A DNA stretch of 64,000 bases from an uncultured Verrucomicrobiales bacterium (GTDB lineage: Bacteria; Verrucomicrobiota; Verrucomicrobiia; Verrucomicrobiales; Akkermansiaceae), in contig CAMQZC010000005.1 of assembly GCA_947039485.1 (NCBI GenBank), positions 1 to 64,000 of the forward strand, in the 5' to 3' direction. A program made the translations under genes and the position numbers. Below, piece by piece: positions 53,827 through 62,828 of this stretch; within the stretch, counting starts at the first letter, position 1; every line of letters starts with the position of its first letter. The notes beneath the pieces were generated by a model. It saw only the letters and a program-made list of their open reading frames with translations. It was not told where the DNA came from and ran no database searches.

Positions 53827-54825
53827 TTATTTCTTATTGGCCCTCCATTTGCGCCATGCTGGGATGAAGAATGCGATCGCACCAAAGATCACAGCTACAG
53901 AGAGGTATTGACCTCGAGTGATGTCATTCCATGTCTCTGCGTCAGGCTCGCGGTAGAACTCTGTGCTGATGCGGCCAGCGGCGTAGAGTAGGCAGAAGAG
54001 AGCTGAGATGAAGCCTGCAGGAATATTTCTCCAGATGAGACGTATGCTAAGCAGAATGATGAAGATGATGAGTCCCTCTGCGGCGGCTTCAAAGAGCTGG
54101 GAGGGGTAGCGCAGGCTGAGCTGCTCGCCAATCCCGTAGCGCAGCTCCTCATTGCTGCGCATCAGCTCAATGAGCTTGTTGTTGAGCTCGTGCTGTGAGA
54201 GGACGCCATTGAGGATGGTGGGCTCTATTGTAATCGCGCTCTGGATGATTTCATTCCAGCGCTGGGGGTCGCGTGCGCATATCTCATGTAGCTCTAGAGG
54301 GAATTTCATGGCAGTAGCGCTTTGCTCGGGCGCGAGTCGGCCATAAAGCTCTCCGTTGATGAAGTTCGCGATGCGGCCAAAGCAGAGACCAATGGAGGAG
54401 GCGATGGCAAGACCATCGCAGAGGTTGAGGATGGGCCATTTGTACTTGCGACTATAGTAGAGCGCTACGAGAAAGACGCCCAAGATGCCACCATGCGAGG
54501 CCATGCCTCCCTCCCAAACGCGGAATACCCAAGAAGGATCTGCAATAAAGCCACTCCATCCGTGTTTGGGCAGCCAGTAGAAGAAGAACTCGCCGAGGCG
54601 ACCCCCCATGAGAGCGCCAAAAATCGCTGTGCTGGTGATGAAATCGCTGAGTTTTTCAGGATTGACGCAATAGAGATTGCGCTTGGAGAGAGCTAGAAGG
54701 ACGAGGTAGCCGACAAGAAAGCTCATCACATAGGATAGTCCATACCAGCGTAGAGCGAGGGGTGTGCCGGGTATATCAAAGATGATCGGGTCGAGGTTGT
54801 GGATGTAGATAGCCAGGAGATTCAT
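53827..54825 (-). CDS. lgt: Prolipoprotein diacylglyceryl transferase
   Basis: GGMASHGGILGVFLVALYY, FGRIANFINGELYGR, YPSQLFEAAAEGL, GRISTEFYREPD. Confidence 0.94.
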   Translation of the reverse strand: MNLLAIYIHNLDPIIFDIPGTPLALRWYGLSYVMSFLVGYLVLLALSKRNLYCVNPEKLSDFITSTAIFGALMGGRLGEFFFYWLPKHGWSGFIADPSWVFRVWEGGMASHGGILGVFLVALYYSRKYKWPILNLCDGLAIASSIGLCFGRIANFINGELYGRLAPEQSATAMKFPLELHEICARDPQRWNEIIQSAITIEPTILNGVLSQHELNNKLIELMRSNEELRYGIGEQLSLRYPSQLFEAAAEGLIIFIILLSIRLIWRNIPAGFISALFCLLYAAGRISTEFYREPDAETWNDITRGQYLSVAVIFGAIAFFIPAWRKWRANKK

Positions 54826-54989
54826 GTGGGGTTGTTTATAGCATGCTTAAGGCGTGTTGGGGAGCAAAAAAAGTGCCTGTATTAGCAAATAGAACATCTA
54901 AATGTTAAAAAAAGTCAATTTAGCGTAAGTTTTTCTCGCCAAGAGGGGGGTGATTCGTGTATAAAAGGGATGAAATCATGCATCCTATT

Positions 54990-55841
54990 ATGAAGACCTT
55001 CATCTCATCCATATTGGTGTCCGCAATCTGCGCCTCCGCCGTCTCTGCTCTCGATGCGACAAGTGTTCGCGTAGAGCTCCCTAAGTCCGTAAACGCCTTG
55101 ACTGTGCACCAAATTGCGGCCCCCAGTGTGACATTCCTCTCAAGCGCCACGAAGGGCAAGTCCAAGTTTGATCCTGCGCCAAGCAAAAGCAAGCCCGTTG
55201 GTAAGCAGGTTTCTGCCGTTAAGCAGTGGCAGTATGTGAGCTTTCCCCTCAGGGTACATGGTTTTCCTGTCAAGGTAGGCGGTAGCTCCAAGCATACACA
55301 GACACCACACTTTGTATCTGAACTCTCAGTGACGATGTACGCGCTCTTCCGCTCCCATAAGGATGACAAAGACTCTCCTCTTGTCTTCCTCACCAAGGAA
55401 CTGAACTATGTTAACGTGCCCGTCGGTGATATTAACGTCGGCTTTATGATCTCCCCCCGCGATGCTAGCAAGATTGCACCGTTTGATAATGACAGGGCAA
55501 AGGTTGCAGGCGATCTCAGGGAGTGCTTGGTCGCGCTCGCGATTGAGGCTCGCTTCAACGGCGTACGCTGCATGGCCTCTAAGAAGGCTTCTGAAATGAC
55601 CGTGATTTTAGATAAAACCCTCAAGTCTCGCCTGGAGGGTGCATGGTGGAAGAAGCAGAGCTTCCGCAGCAGTTCCGCAAGCTTGTTGGGTATCAACGAG
55701 ACTCCTTTTGCCTTTTCTTTCGGTTCCCATTTCCCTGAAATGTCACCTCTCTTAGTCTCATCAGCCTCGGCGCCAAAGGCTGCCACCGCTGATGGAAATG
55801 ACGTAGTTGGTGCGGAAAGCAGCGATGCGGAAGATGAATAA
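54990..55841 (+). CDS. Secreted protein resembling Amuc_1102 of Akkermansia (start MKTFISS; ORF begins 54957)
   Basis: Signal peptide; first gene of the pilus-like cluster; assignment by recall and gene order. Confidence 0.65.
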   Translation: MKTFISSILVSAICASAVSALDATSVRVELPKSVNALTVHQIAAPSVTFLSSATKGKSKFDPAPSKSKPVGKQVSAVKQWQYVSFPLRVHGFPVKVGGSSKHTQTPHFVSELSVTMYALFRSHKDDKDSPLVFLTKELNYVNVPVGDINVGFMISPRDASKIAPFDNDRAKVAGDLRECLVALAIEARFNGVRCMASKKASEMTVILDKTLKSRLEGAWWKKQSFRSSSASLLGINETPFAFSFGSHFPEMSPLLVSSASAPKAATADGNDVVGAESSDAEDE

Positions 55842-55882
55842 ATCTTAGGATAAATTACTTTTTTTAACTATACTCTATCACA

Positions 55883-57751
55883 ATGGCTGAATTTAAGACA
55901 ACCGTCGCCTTGGAAATTGGCGCACAGACAGTCACCATGGCTGTCTTTAACCCCTCTGGACACGGCTTTGCTCTCTCTCGATACGCGCAGCGAAATATCG
56001 TCCTCGATCCCGTCGAGGAGGGTCTGCGAATAGACTACGTGAGCAACGCCGTTGCCGAGCTCGTTACGGAGCTCAAGGTCAAGGGTAGTGATGTTCGCAA
56101 TGTGGTCTCAGGGCAGCAGGTATTCATGCGCTTCCTCAAGCTTCCTGCTCTCGATATGGATGATTTGGAGGAGCAAGTAGGATTTGAAGCTCTGCAGCAT
56201 ATTCCCTTCCCCCTCGATGAGATTGTCTATTCCTATCAGGTGTTGGGCTCAGGTGATGCTGGCGAGCGCGATGTGCTACTCGTTGCCATCAAGAAGAATG
56301 TCTTAGATGAGCTCCACGGACAGGTGTCTAGCAATGGACTGCACCCCAAGAGCGTCGATTGCTCCATCTCATCTCTCTACAATGCCTTCCGCATCGGTTA
56401 CCCCGAGGAGCAGGAGTCTGTGATGATTATCGATATCGGTGCCAAGACCACTGATATCATCTTTAGCGAGAATGGTCGCTTTTACACACGCTCGGTGACG
56501 GCTGCTGGTTCCTTTATAACTAATGCGATTAGCCGTGAGTTCAAGCTCAGCTTCCTTGAGGCTGAAGCAATCAAGGTTGAGAAAGGTCTCATTTCTCTGG
56601 GTAGTGGTCATACCGATGATCTCGATGAGCAGACAGCTGCTCTCGCTACTACAATTCGCACGGCGATGGGTCGCCTGAGCTCTGAGGTGCAGCGCACCAT
56701 CAATCACTACCGCGCTCAGTACAAGGGGAATGCCCCAGTCAAGGCCTACATCTGTGGTGGTGGCGCTCGCATGCCCTATGCTGTTGAGTACCTCAATGCC
56801 GCACTCAATATCTCAGTGGAGCACCTCAATCCCCTCGCTGCCTTCTCTATTGGCAGTAAGATTGATGAGACAGCCCTCTCGATGGACGCTCTCTGCCTCG
56901 GCCCTGTTGCGGGTGCTGCGGTCACGGGTGCTAAGGTAGGTGAGTTTAATATCGATCTTGTACCCACAGTGTTGGGGAAGGATCGCGCTGAGAAAGCTCT
57001 CCTCCTCAAGGTTGTTGTCGCTGGCGCGATTGCTCTGGCAGGCGCTGGCTTCTTTGCCTATCAGTCAGTCGCGGCATCCACCGCTGCGACAAATAGCCTC
57101 AAAAAGATTGAGGCTCAATACGAGCGCGTCAGTAATATTGCTGACACCGTGGTAAATCTTAATAATCGCTACAGCCGTGCTGGCCGCGAGCTCAAGGAGA
57201 TTTCAGAGCTTTATCTTAGCCGTACAACTTATGCGGACATCTTGCTGCAAATTGCAGAGAAGAGCCCCTCAGTCAAGTTCTGGATTACAGAGTTTACTCC
57301 AATGATTAACTACGATGTAGCCAATACGGAGCTGACTGGTGCGTTGAAGGTCAAGGGGCAGCCTCTGATTGACATGGCTCGTAGCCGTAATGGCTCGCCT
57401 GAGAGCTCCATTAATAAGGCTCCCGACTCCATCAACCCTAGAAATCGTAATAAGGACCCCAAGGTCACAGCAATCTATGTGAGTGGTTATACGCTCAAAT
57501 CTTACGGTAAGAGTGATAACGACGTGCATCGCGCTGTGATTCGTGATCTGGTTAATAACAACTTTGATGAGCGCAGCAAGGACTCCCTCTTCCTCTACAA
57601 AGCCCAAGAGGTGAGCGCGAACCAGAATCGCTACTTCCGCTTTGTTTCAGCCGAAGAGACCAAGGGCAAGATGCCTGAGTACGTGGAGAAGTTTATGGTA
57701 ATTATGCCACTCAAGACGCCAATTAACATCCCAGAGCTGAGTAAGAAATAA
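55883..57751 (+). CDS. PilM-like actin-fold ATPase fused to a PilN-like TM/periplasmic region (Amuc_1101-like)
   Basis: Type IV pilus PilM motifs (VALEIGAQTVTMAVF, MIIDIGAKTTDIIFSENGRFYTRSVTAAGS, ICGGGARMPYAVEYLN), then FNIDLVPTVLG and a TM. Confidence 0.85.
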   Translation: MAEFKTTVALEIGAQTVTMAVFNPSGHGFALSRYAQRNIVLDPVEEGLRIDYVSNAVAELVTELKVKGSDVRNVVSGQQVFMRFLKLPALDMDDLEEQVGFEALQHIPFPLDEIVYSYQVLGSGDAGERDVLLVAIKKNVLDELHGQVSSNGLHPKSVDCSISSLYNAFRIGYPEEQESVMIIDIGAKTTDIIFSENGRFYTRSVTAAGSFITNAISREFKLSFLEAEAIKVEKGLISLGSGHTDDLDEQTAALATTIRTAMGRLSSEVQRTINHYRAQYKGNAPVKAYICGGGARMPYAVEYLNAALNISVEHLNPLAAFSIGSKIDETALSMDALCLGPVAGAAVTGAKVGEFNIDLVPTVLGKDRAEKALLLKVVVAGAIALAGAGFFAYQSVAASTAATNSLKKIEAQYERVSNIADTVVNLNNRYSRAGRELKEISELYLSRTTYADILLQIAEKSPSVKFWITEFTPMINYDVANTELTGALKVKGQPLIDMARSRNGSPESSINKAPDSINPRNRNKDPKVTAIYVSGYTLKSYGKSDNDVHRAVIRDLVNNNFDERSKDSLFLYKAQEVSANQNRYFRFVSAEETKGKMPEYVEKFMVIMPLKTPINIPELSKK

Positions 57752-57770
57752 GATCAAAAGGATTTAGAAA

Positions 57771-58691
57771 ATGAATATTAGTGAAAATAAACGAGTAACA
57801 GCACTCGCCGCGCTTTTCTCCCTAGCGTTCTGCGGGGTGATGTATGTGGGTTATCAGTCGCAGACTGATGCGATGGCCGCCAATGCAAGGCTGGCTGAAA
57901 TTGATGAGAAATTTGTCAACTATAGCCGCCAAGATTTCCCACCGACGGTTGCCAGTGTCAAAACACTGCGCAAGTCATTGGGGACAATCACCAATCTCAA
58001 GAAGTCTCTTGACAGCGATTTAGCTGGTTATAGGAGTCGCTGCGTCGGTGATGGGAAGATGTCAACGGCTGTTGAGTTTCAGAGCAAGCTGCGTGTGGCT
58101 ATCGCCCAAACGGCAAAGATCGCCGCTGAGAAAAAGGTAAGCCTGTCCAACACCGCGTCTGATCTCGGCACGGGCAATCTCAAGAATGTTGCCGCTCTGC
58201 AGGAGGAAGTGCCTTATCGCGAGTTCTTACTCGACGCGACCAATTCACTCATGATGATGCTGCTTGATGCAGAGGTTGCGAGTGTTGACAAGGTCTTCAT
58301 CGCCCCCCTCCCTGAGGAGTGCGACTCAGGCTTACGCAGGCCTCCTGCTTACTTCCCCATGTCTATGGAGATTTCCTTTGCTGCAAAGCGAGGAGACTTG
58401 CCTAGCATCATCAACCATATCATTCAGAATAAGGACTACTTCTTCATTTTAACAGGTGTAGCAGCTCTCTCTGACACAAGCATCCCTGATGTTGTGGACG
58501 GTGAGCAAAATGCGCCTCAGGTTCAAGTCGTGCAGAACGATGGGATATCTGATGAAGCAGCTCTCGACGTTGTCGTCCAAGACAGGGGCGTGCAGATTGC
58601 ATCCCGCAAGCTGGGCAACCCCACAGAGACAGTGCGCGTACATTTGACGCTGCAGTTGCTCTACTTTAACGCTCCTAACAAGGTCAAATAA
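57771..58691 (+). CDS. PilO-like membrane protein (Amuc_1100-like)
   Basis: Single N-terminal TM then coiled coil (ARLAEIDEKFVNYSRQDFPPTVASVKTLRKSL) and globular domain; gene order. Confidence 0.75.
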   Translation: MNISENKRVTALAALFSLAFCGVMYVGYQSQTDAMAANARLAEIDEKFVNYSRQDFPPTVASVKTLRKSLGTITNLKKSLDSDLAGYRSRCVGDGKMSTAVEFQSKLRVAIAQTAKIAAEKKVSLSNTASDLGTGNLKNVAALQEEVPYREFLLDATNSLMMMLLDAEVASVDKVFIAPLPEECDSGLRRPPAYFPMSMEISFAAKRGDLPSIINHIIQNKDYFFILTGVAALSDTSIPDVVDGEQNAPQVQVVQNDGISDEAALDVVVQDRGVQIASRKLGNPTETVRVHLTLQLLYFNAPNKVK

Positions 58692-58711
58692 CATTAACAA
58701 AGATTATCAAT

Positions 58712-59842
58712 ATGGCAGAACAATCTAATTCAGGCCGTCAGGTCCTGACCATTGGTGTTATCCTGGGTCTCATCGGGATCGGTGCAGGCGCGTATAGCAT
58801 GGTCAATGGTGAGGTCGAAACAGTCGATACCAGTGTGCGCAGTAACAGCGAGACTGGGACCTCCTTAACTCTCTCCGCTGAGCAATTAGCTGAGCGAATC
58901 CAGAAGGATCGCAAGCTTCAGGACGTAGCACCTGCGGGTTTGACCATCAATGGGCAGCCCCGCTACACCCCCCTCTTCTTTGCTCCCGAGCTCTGGCAGG
59001 TACGCCTGCAAAATGGCAAGGCCGCTATGGTGGACATCTACGATGTCGCAACACCTGCCCTGCATGAGGGCATTAACAACCTTTGGTTCATTAGCCAAGG
59101 CCTCTCTGAGGACCTAGGCTACAGCAATGCGCCTGAGCTCGACAGCGATGGTGATGGCTTTAGCAACCGCGAGGAGTTTGTCGGTAAGACAAATCCTAAT
59201 GATGTCGCTAAGTATCCTTCCCTGCTCTCAACAGCGACGCCCAAGCTTGAGGTGACGGGCGTTTCCGTTGCTAAGGCCGTCGTGACGCTGGACTCCAACT
59301 TTGCTACAGCCGCCCTTCCAGGAGAGCCTGCGCCCACGGAGGTGAGCGTGCGTATCTTTGCAAGTGACCGCGATATCAGCCCCAAGAGTCGATTCTCCCG
59401 CAAGATTGGAGAGAGCTTTGGCATCACTGGTATCAAGGGCAAGGGCAATAAGCGTTTTTCCATCATATCCTTTGAGCAAAAACGCTTTGAGTCATACGGT
59501 GCTGAGGCTGATGAGTGGACTGTAAAGTTGCAGGACAATGACCGCCCCATCGGAGCCACTAACCTTTACACCGTGCGCGCTGGCAAACCACGCAAGGGCG
59601 GTGTTGATAAAGGCGCCCCTAATCAAAAGGGCGTTTATATTGAGGACACCACAGTGACATTAAAAGTACTTGCAGGCTCTAAGATGGGTAGCGAAATTAA
59701 AGTCCCATATGGAGCTACATTTAAGATTCCTGGCGATGAGGCCGTCAGTTGCGTACTTGAGTCAGTTGATGACAACGGTAGTGCCAATGTCCTCGAATCA
59801 GGAAAAGAATCCCCAATAAACATCCCAGCAGTATCGAAATAA
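58712..59842 (+). CDS. Amuc_1099-like (PilP-position) membrane-anchored protein
   Basis: N-terminal TM, APELDSDGDGFSNREEFVGKTNPND calcium-binding-like motif; between PilO-like and secretin genes. Confidence 0.7.
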   Translation: MAEQSNSGRQVLTIGVILGLIGIGAGAYSMVNGEVETVDTSVRSNSETGTSLTLSAEQLAERIQKDRKLQDVAPAGLTINGQPRYTPLFFAPELWQVRLQNGKAAMVDIYDVATPALHEGINNLWFISQGLSEDLGYSNAPELDSDGDGFSNREEFVGKTNPNDVAKYPSLLSTATPKLEVTGVSVAKAVVTLDSNFATAALPGEPAPTEVSVRIFASDRDISPKSRFSRKIGESFGITGIKGKGNKRFSIISFEQKRFESYGAEADEWTVKLQDNDRPIGATNLYTVRAGKPRKGGVDKGAPNQKGVYIEDTTVTLKVLAGSKMGSEIKVPYGATFKIPGDEAVSCVLESVDDNGSANVLESGKESPINIPAVSK

Positions 59843-59887
59843 GTAAAAGACATCGATAAAAAAAGAAAAAAATACATATTTTGAAAT

Positions 59888-59907
59888 GCAGCCTTTACAA
59901 AGGCTGC
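59888..59907 (+). terminator. Hairpin between Amuc_1099-like and secretin genes (attenuator candidate)
   Basis: GCAGCCTTT-AC-AAAGGCTGC. Confidence 0.5.
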
Positions 59908-59934
59908 CTTTCATGTCATTAATATAACATTACC

Positions 59935-62655
59935 ATGAACCACACCCCTCTCAATCATTCTAAGCAAATCATGGCTTTGCTTGCCGTTGCGATGTCTTGC
60001 CCATTTGTGCAGGCTAACACAGCAGGTTTTAGTAGTCCCTCCACGGCTGTTGGCAGCAGTGAGTTTGGCGTCACATACGCTGGGCAAAATGATATCAATA
60101 CTCGTGAGTCTGCACGTCGTCAGGCCCTGGCCCGCGAAGCTTGGCAGCTTCTTCAAGACGGTCGCACATCTTACACTAAAGGTAAGTATACGGAAGCTCT
60201 GGCTAAGTACAAGGAAGCTTGGAGCCGCATGCCCAAGGCTCCTGCTACTGCTCAGCAACAAGACTTTATTGTCAAGAGCATCGATGATGCCTCTGTTGCC
60301 GTCGCAATGGAGTACACATCATTTGGTCGTTATGACGATGCCGAGCAACTTCTTCTTGAGGTCCTCGGTCGCAATCCTGACAACAAGCTGGCACGCCGCG
60401 AACTCAAAGAGATGCGCGACCCCATCCGTCACAATCCCGCACTGACACCTGCACACGTCAAGGATGTAGAGGAAGTAACCCGCTTGCTAGAACTTGCTTA
60501 TGGTTACTTAGACCTGGGTAAATATGATCAATCTTACAAAGAGTTCGAACGCGTTCTCATAATTGACCCCTACAACATCGCCGCAAAACGTGGTCAAGAA
60601 GCAGTGAGCTCACGCAAGTCCACCTTCTATCAGGCAGCACATGATACCATCCGCGCCAAAGCATTGGCTGAAGTTGATGCCATGTGGGTGCCCAAGTCAT
60701 CTGCAAATCTCCCTGACATCGCTGCTGCGGTTGATGTAGAGAATAACATCTCGGCTGACATTATTCGCATCAGCGAAGACCTTGATTCTATCCTTATTGG
60801 TAGCGTAAGCTTCGAAGATACTCCTATGGAGGACGCCCTCGACTTCCTGCGTGGCGAAGCCCGCAAGAAGGGTGTTTCTATCAACTTTACCTTCAAGCGT
60901 GCCGAAGCCCAAGCTCCCATCGCGACAAGCTCTTCTGATGATGAAGATATGGATGAAGACGATACAGACTCCGAGCCTGTAACCGTTGAAGCATCAGCTT
61001 CCTCAGAGTCTATCATCAAGAACCTCAAGGCTCAGAATATGACTGCCAAGGAACTCCTTGACGAAATGTGCAAGGCCTCAAATTGCCAATTCCGCATTGA
61101 GAACAAGGTAGTTCGCGTTTATCAAACTGGTGCTGACTCCAATCTGATGGAGGTTCGCAAGTGGAAAGTTCCAACAAGCTTCTTCTCAACAGAAGGTAGT
61201 GGCTCTGATGATAGCGGTGATGGATTCGAAGAGGAAAGCAGCGCTCCTAGCAGCAAGATAAATCCCGCAGAGGCTCTCAGCCAGTGTGGAGTTAAGGCTC
61301 CTCAAGGCTCCTCTGCTAACTACTCCCGTCAGACAGGCGTGCTTACGGTGCGTAACACACCTGACAATATCGACATGATCAACGAGGCTATTATCGACTT
61401 CCGCGGCAAGCAACCTGGCATGGTCAAGGTGCAAGCCAAGTTTGTTGAAATTACTCAGACTAACGATGAAGAATTGAGCTTTGACTGGGTTGTCAACCCA
61501 TTCTCCATCAATTCTGGTTCAACCTATATCGGTGGCGTCAACGGTAGCGGTGCTGAGCCCGGTCGAGAAGTAGGTGATTTTGTCAGCTCCGGTGGCAATG
61601 CCTTTGGTAACAAATACGACGGTGATGGCGCATGGCCTGTGGGTGGTGCTAGCTCCGACACGGTTAATGGCTTGATGACGGGCGGTCTCCGCTCTGGTTC
61701 TGGCGCTGTCTCTGGTGATCGACTTAATAATCTGATCTCCTCAGGCTCAGCTTCCAGTGCGTCCAATAGCTCGGTTGCCCCTGGTATTCTGTCCCTCTCC
61801 GGTATCTTTGACTCTGGTTCCTACCAGATGATTATGCGCGGTCTCTCCCAGAAGAAGGGTGTCGATGTCATGTCTGCTCCTACGCTGGTAGCTCGCCCAG
61901 TGGAACTCGAATTCGAGTCCCCAATCGACCCCATCACACAGAATGACTCTGGTGACCAAGGTGCAGCAAAGATTGAGGTGGTTCGCCGCTTTATCTATCC
62001 TACCGAGTACGAAGCCCCAACCATCCAAAGCGGTGGTGGTGGTGGTAACAACAACAACGATGACAACAACAACAACGGTGGCAGCTATAGCTCTGGTGGT
62101 TTCCCCGTTGCTAGCCCAGCTAATCCATCCGCATGGACAGTTGAGCAAGTTGGTATCATGCTCCGCTTCCTCGTAGAAGAAGGCGAAGATAAGAACGTTA
62201 TTAACTTCAAGCGTTTTGAAATCCAAATCGTTGACTTTGAAGGCTTCATTAACTATGGCTCCCCCATTACAGCTGGTATTGCAGCGGGTGATGAAATCGA
62301 GCAGGTGCTCCTCACAGAGAACCGTATTGATATGCCCATCTTCAGCCGTCGCTACATCAACTCCAATCCCTGCATCTATGATGGTCACACGATTGCCATT
62401 GGTGGATTGATTGAAGATCAAGTTCAGCGCATTGAGGACAAAGTGCCAATCTTTGGCGATCTCCCCCTCGTTGGTCGTTTCTTCCGCTCCAATGCGGAGT
62501 CTCATGTCCGTAAGAATCTTATTGTCTTCGTGACGGCAGAGCGCATCGACCCATCAGGCAAGTCAGCAAGTAGCAGCAAAGCTGCTGCAGGTGGTGAATC
62601 TATCAGCACCTCTGCTCCTAGCATCTTCCCCGAAGATGGTCTTGCTACCCCATAA
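59935..62655 (+). CDS. Secretin (PilQ/GspD-type) with N-terminal TPR-like region (Amuc_1098-like)
   Basis: TPR-like EALAKYKEAWSRMP...SYKEFERVLIIDPYNIAA; C-terminal secretin motif PIFSRRYINSNPCIYDGHTIAIGGLIEDQVQRIEDKVPIFGDLPLVGRFFRS. Confidence 0.92.
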   Translation: MNHTPLNHSKQIMALLAVAMSCPFVQANTAGFSSPSTAVGSSEFGVTYAGQNDINTRESARRQALAREAWQLLQDGRTSYTKGKYTEALAKYKEAWSRMPKAPATAQQQDFIVKSIDDASVAVAMEYTSFGRYDDAEQLLLEVLGRNPDNKLARRELKEMRDPIRHNPALTPAHVKDVEEVTRLLELAYGYLDLGKYDQSYKEFERVLIIDPYNIAAKRGQEAVSSRKSTFYQAAHDTIRAKALAEVDAMWVPKSSANLPDIAAAVDVENNISADIIRISEDLDSILIGSVSFEDTPMEDALDFLRGEARKKGVSINFTFKRAEAQAPIATSSSDDEDMDEDDTDSEPVTVEASASSESIIKNLKAQNMTAKELLDEMCKASNCQFRIENKVVRVYQTGADSNLMEVRKWKVPTSFFSTEGSGSDDSGDGFEEESSAPSSKINPAEALSQCGVKAPQGSSANYSRQTGVLTVRNTPDNIDMINEAIIDFRGKQPGMVKVQAKFVEITQTNDEELSFDWVVNPFSINSGSTYIGGVNGSGAEPGREVGDFVSSGGNAFGNKYDGDGAWPVGGASSDTVNGLMTGGLRSGSGAVSGDRLNNLISSGSASSASNSSVAPGILSLSGIFDSGSYQMIMRGLSQKKGVDVMSAPTLVARPVELEFESPIDPITQNDSGDQGAAKIEVVRRFIYPTEYEAPTIQSGGGGGNNNNDDNNNNGGSYSSGGFPVASPANPSAWTVEQVGIMLRFLVEEGEDKNVINFKRFEIQIVDFEGFINYGSPITAGIAAGDEIEQVLLTENRIDMPIFSRRYINSNPCIYDGHTIAIGGLIEDQVQRIEDKVPIFGDLPLVGRFFRSNAESHVRKNLIVFVTAERIDPSGKSASSSKAAAGGESISTSAPSIFPEDGLATP
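62032..62084. repeat. (GGT)n/(AAC)n codon repeats in the secretin gene
   Basis: GGTGGTGGTGGTGGTAACAACAACAACGATGACAACAACAACAACGGT, encoding GGGGGNNNNDDNNNNGG. Confidence 0.9.
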
Positions 62656-62680
62656 GCTTAGCTTCATAATCTAATTTATC

Positions 62681-62714
62681 AGCGCCTGCAAACTCTTGTT
62701 TGCAGGCGCTTTTG
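62681..62714 (+). terminator. Terminator after the secretin gene
   Basis: AGCGCCTGCAAAC-TCTT-GTTTGCAGGCGCTTTT. Confidence 0.8.
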
Positions 62715-62828
62715 TATCTGTGTTTTTCGCGTCGCTGGGTGGAGTTGTCATTGTATGCTTGATTTCTCTATTTTTGCTTGCTCTAAGCTGCTCTATTTGC
62801 TAGTATTAGGGTTAACAATTTTATTCGT

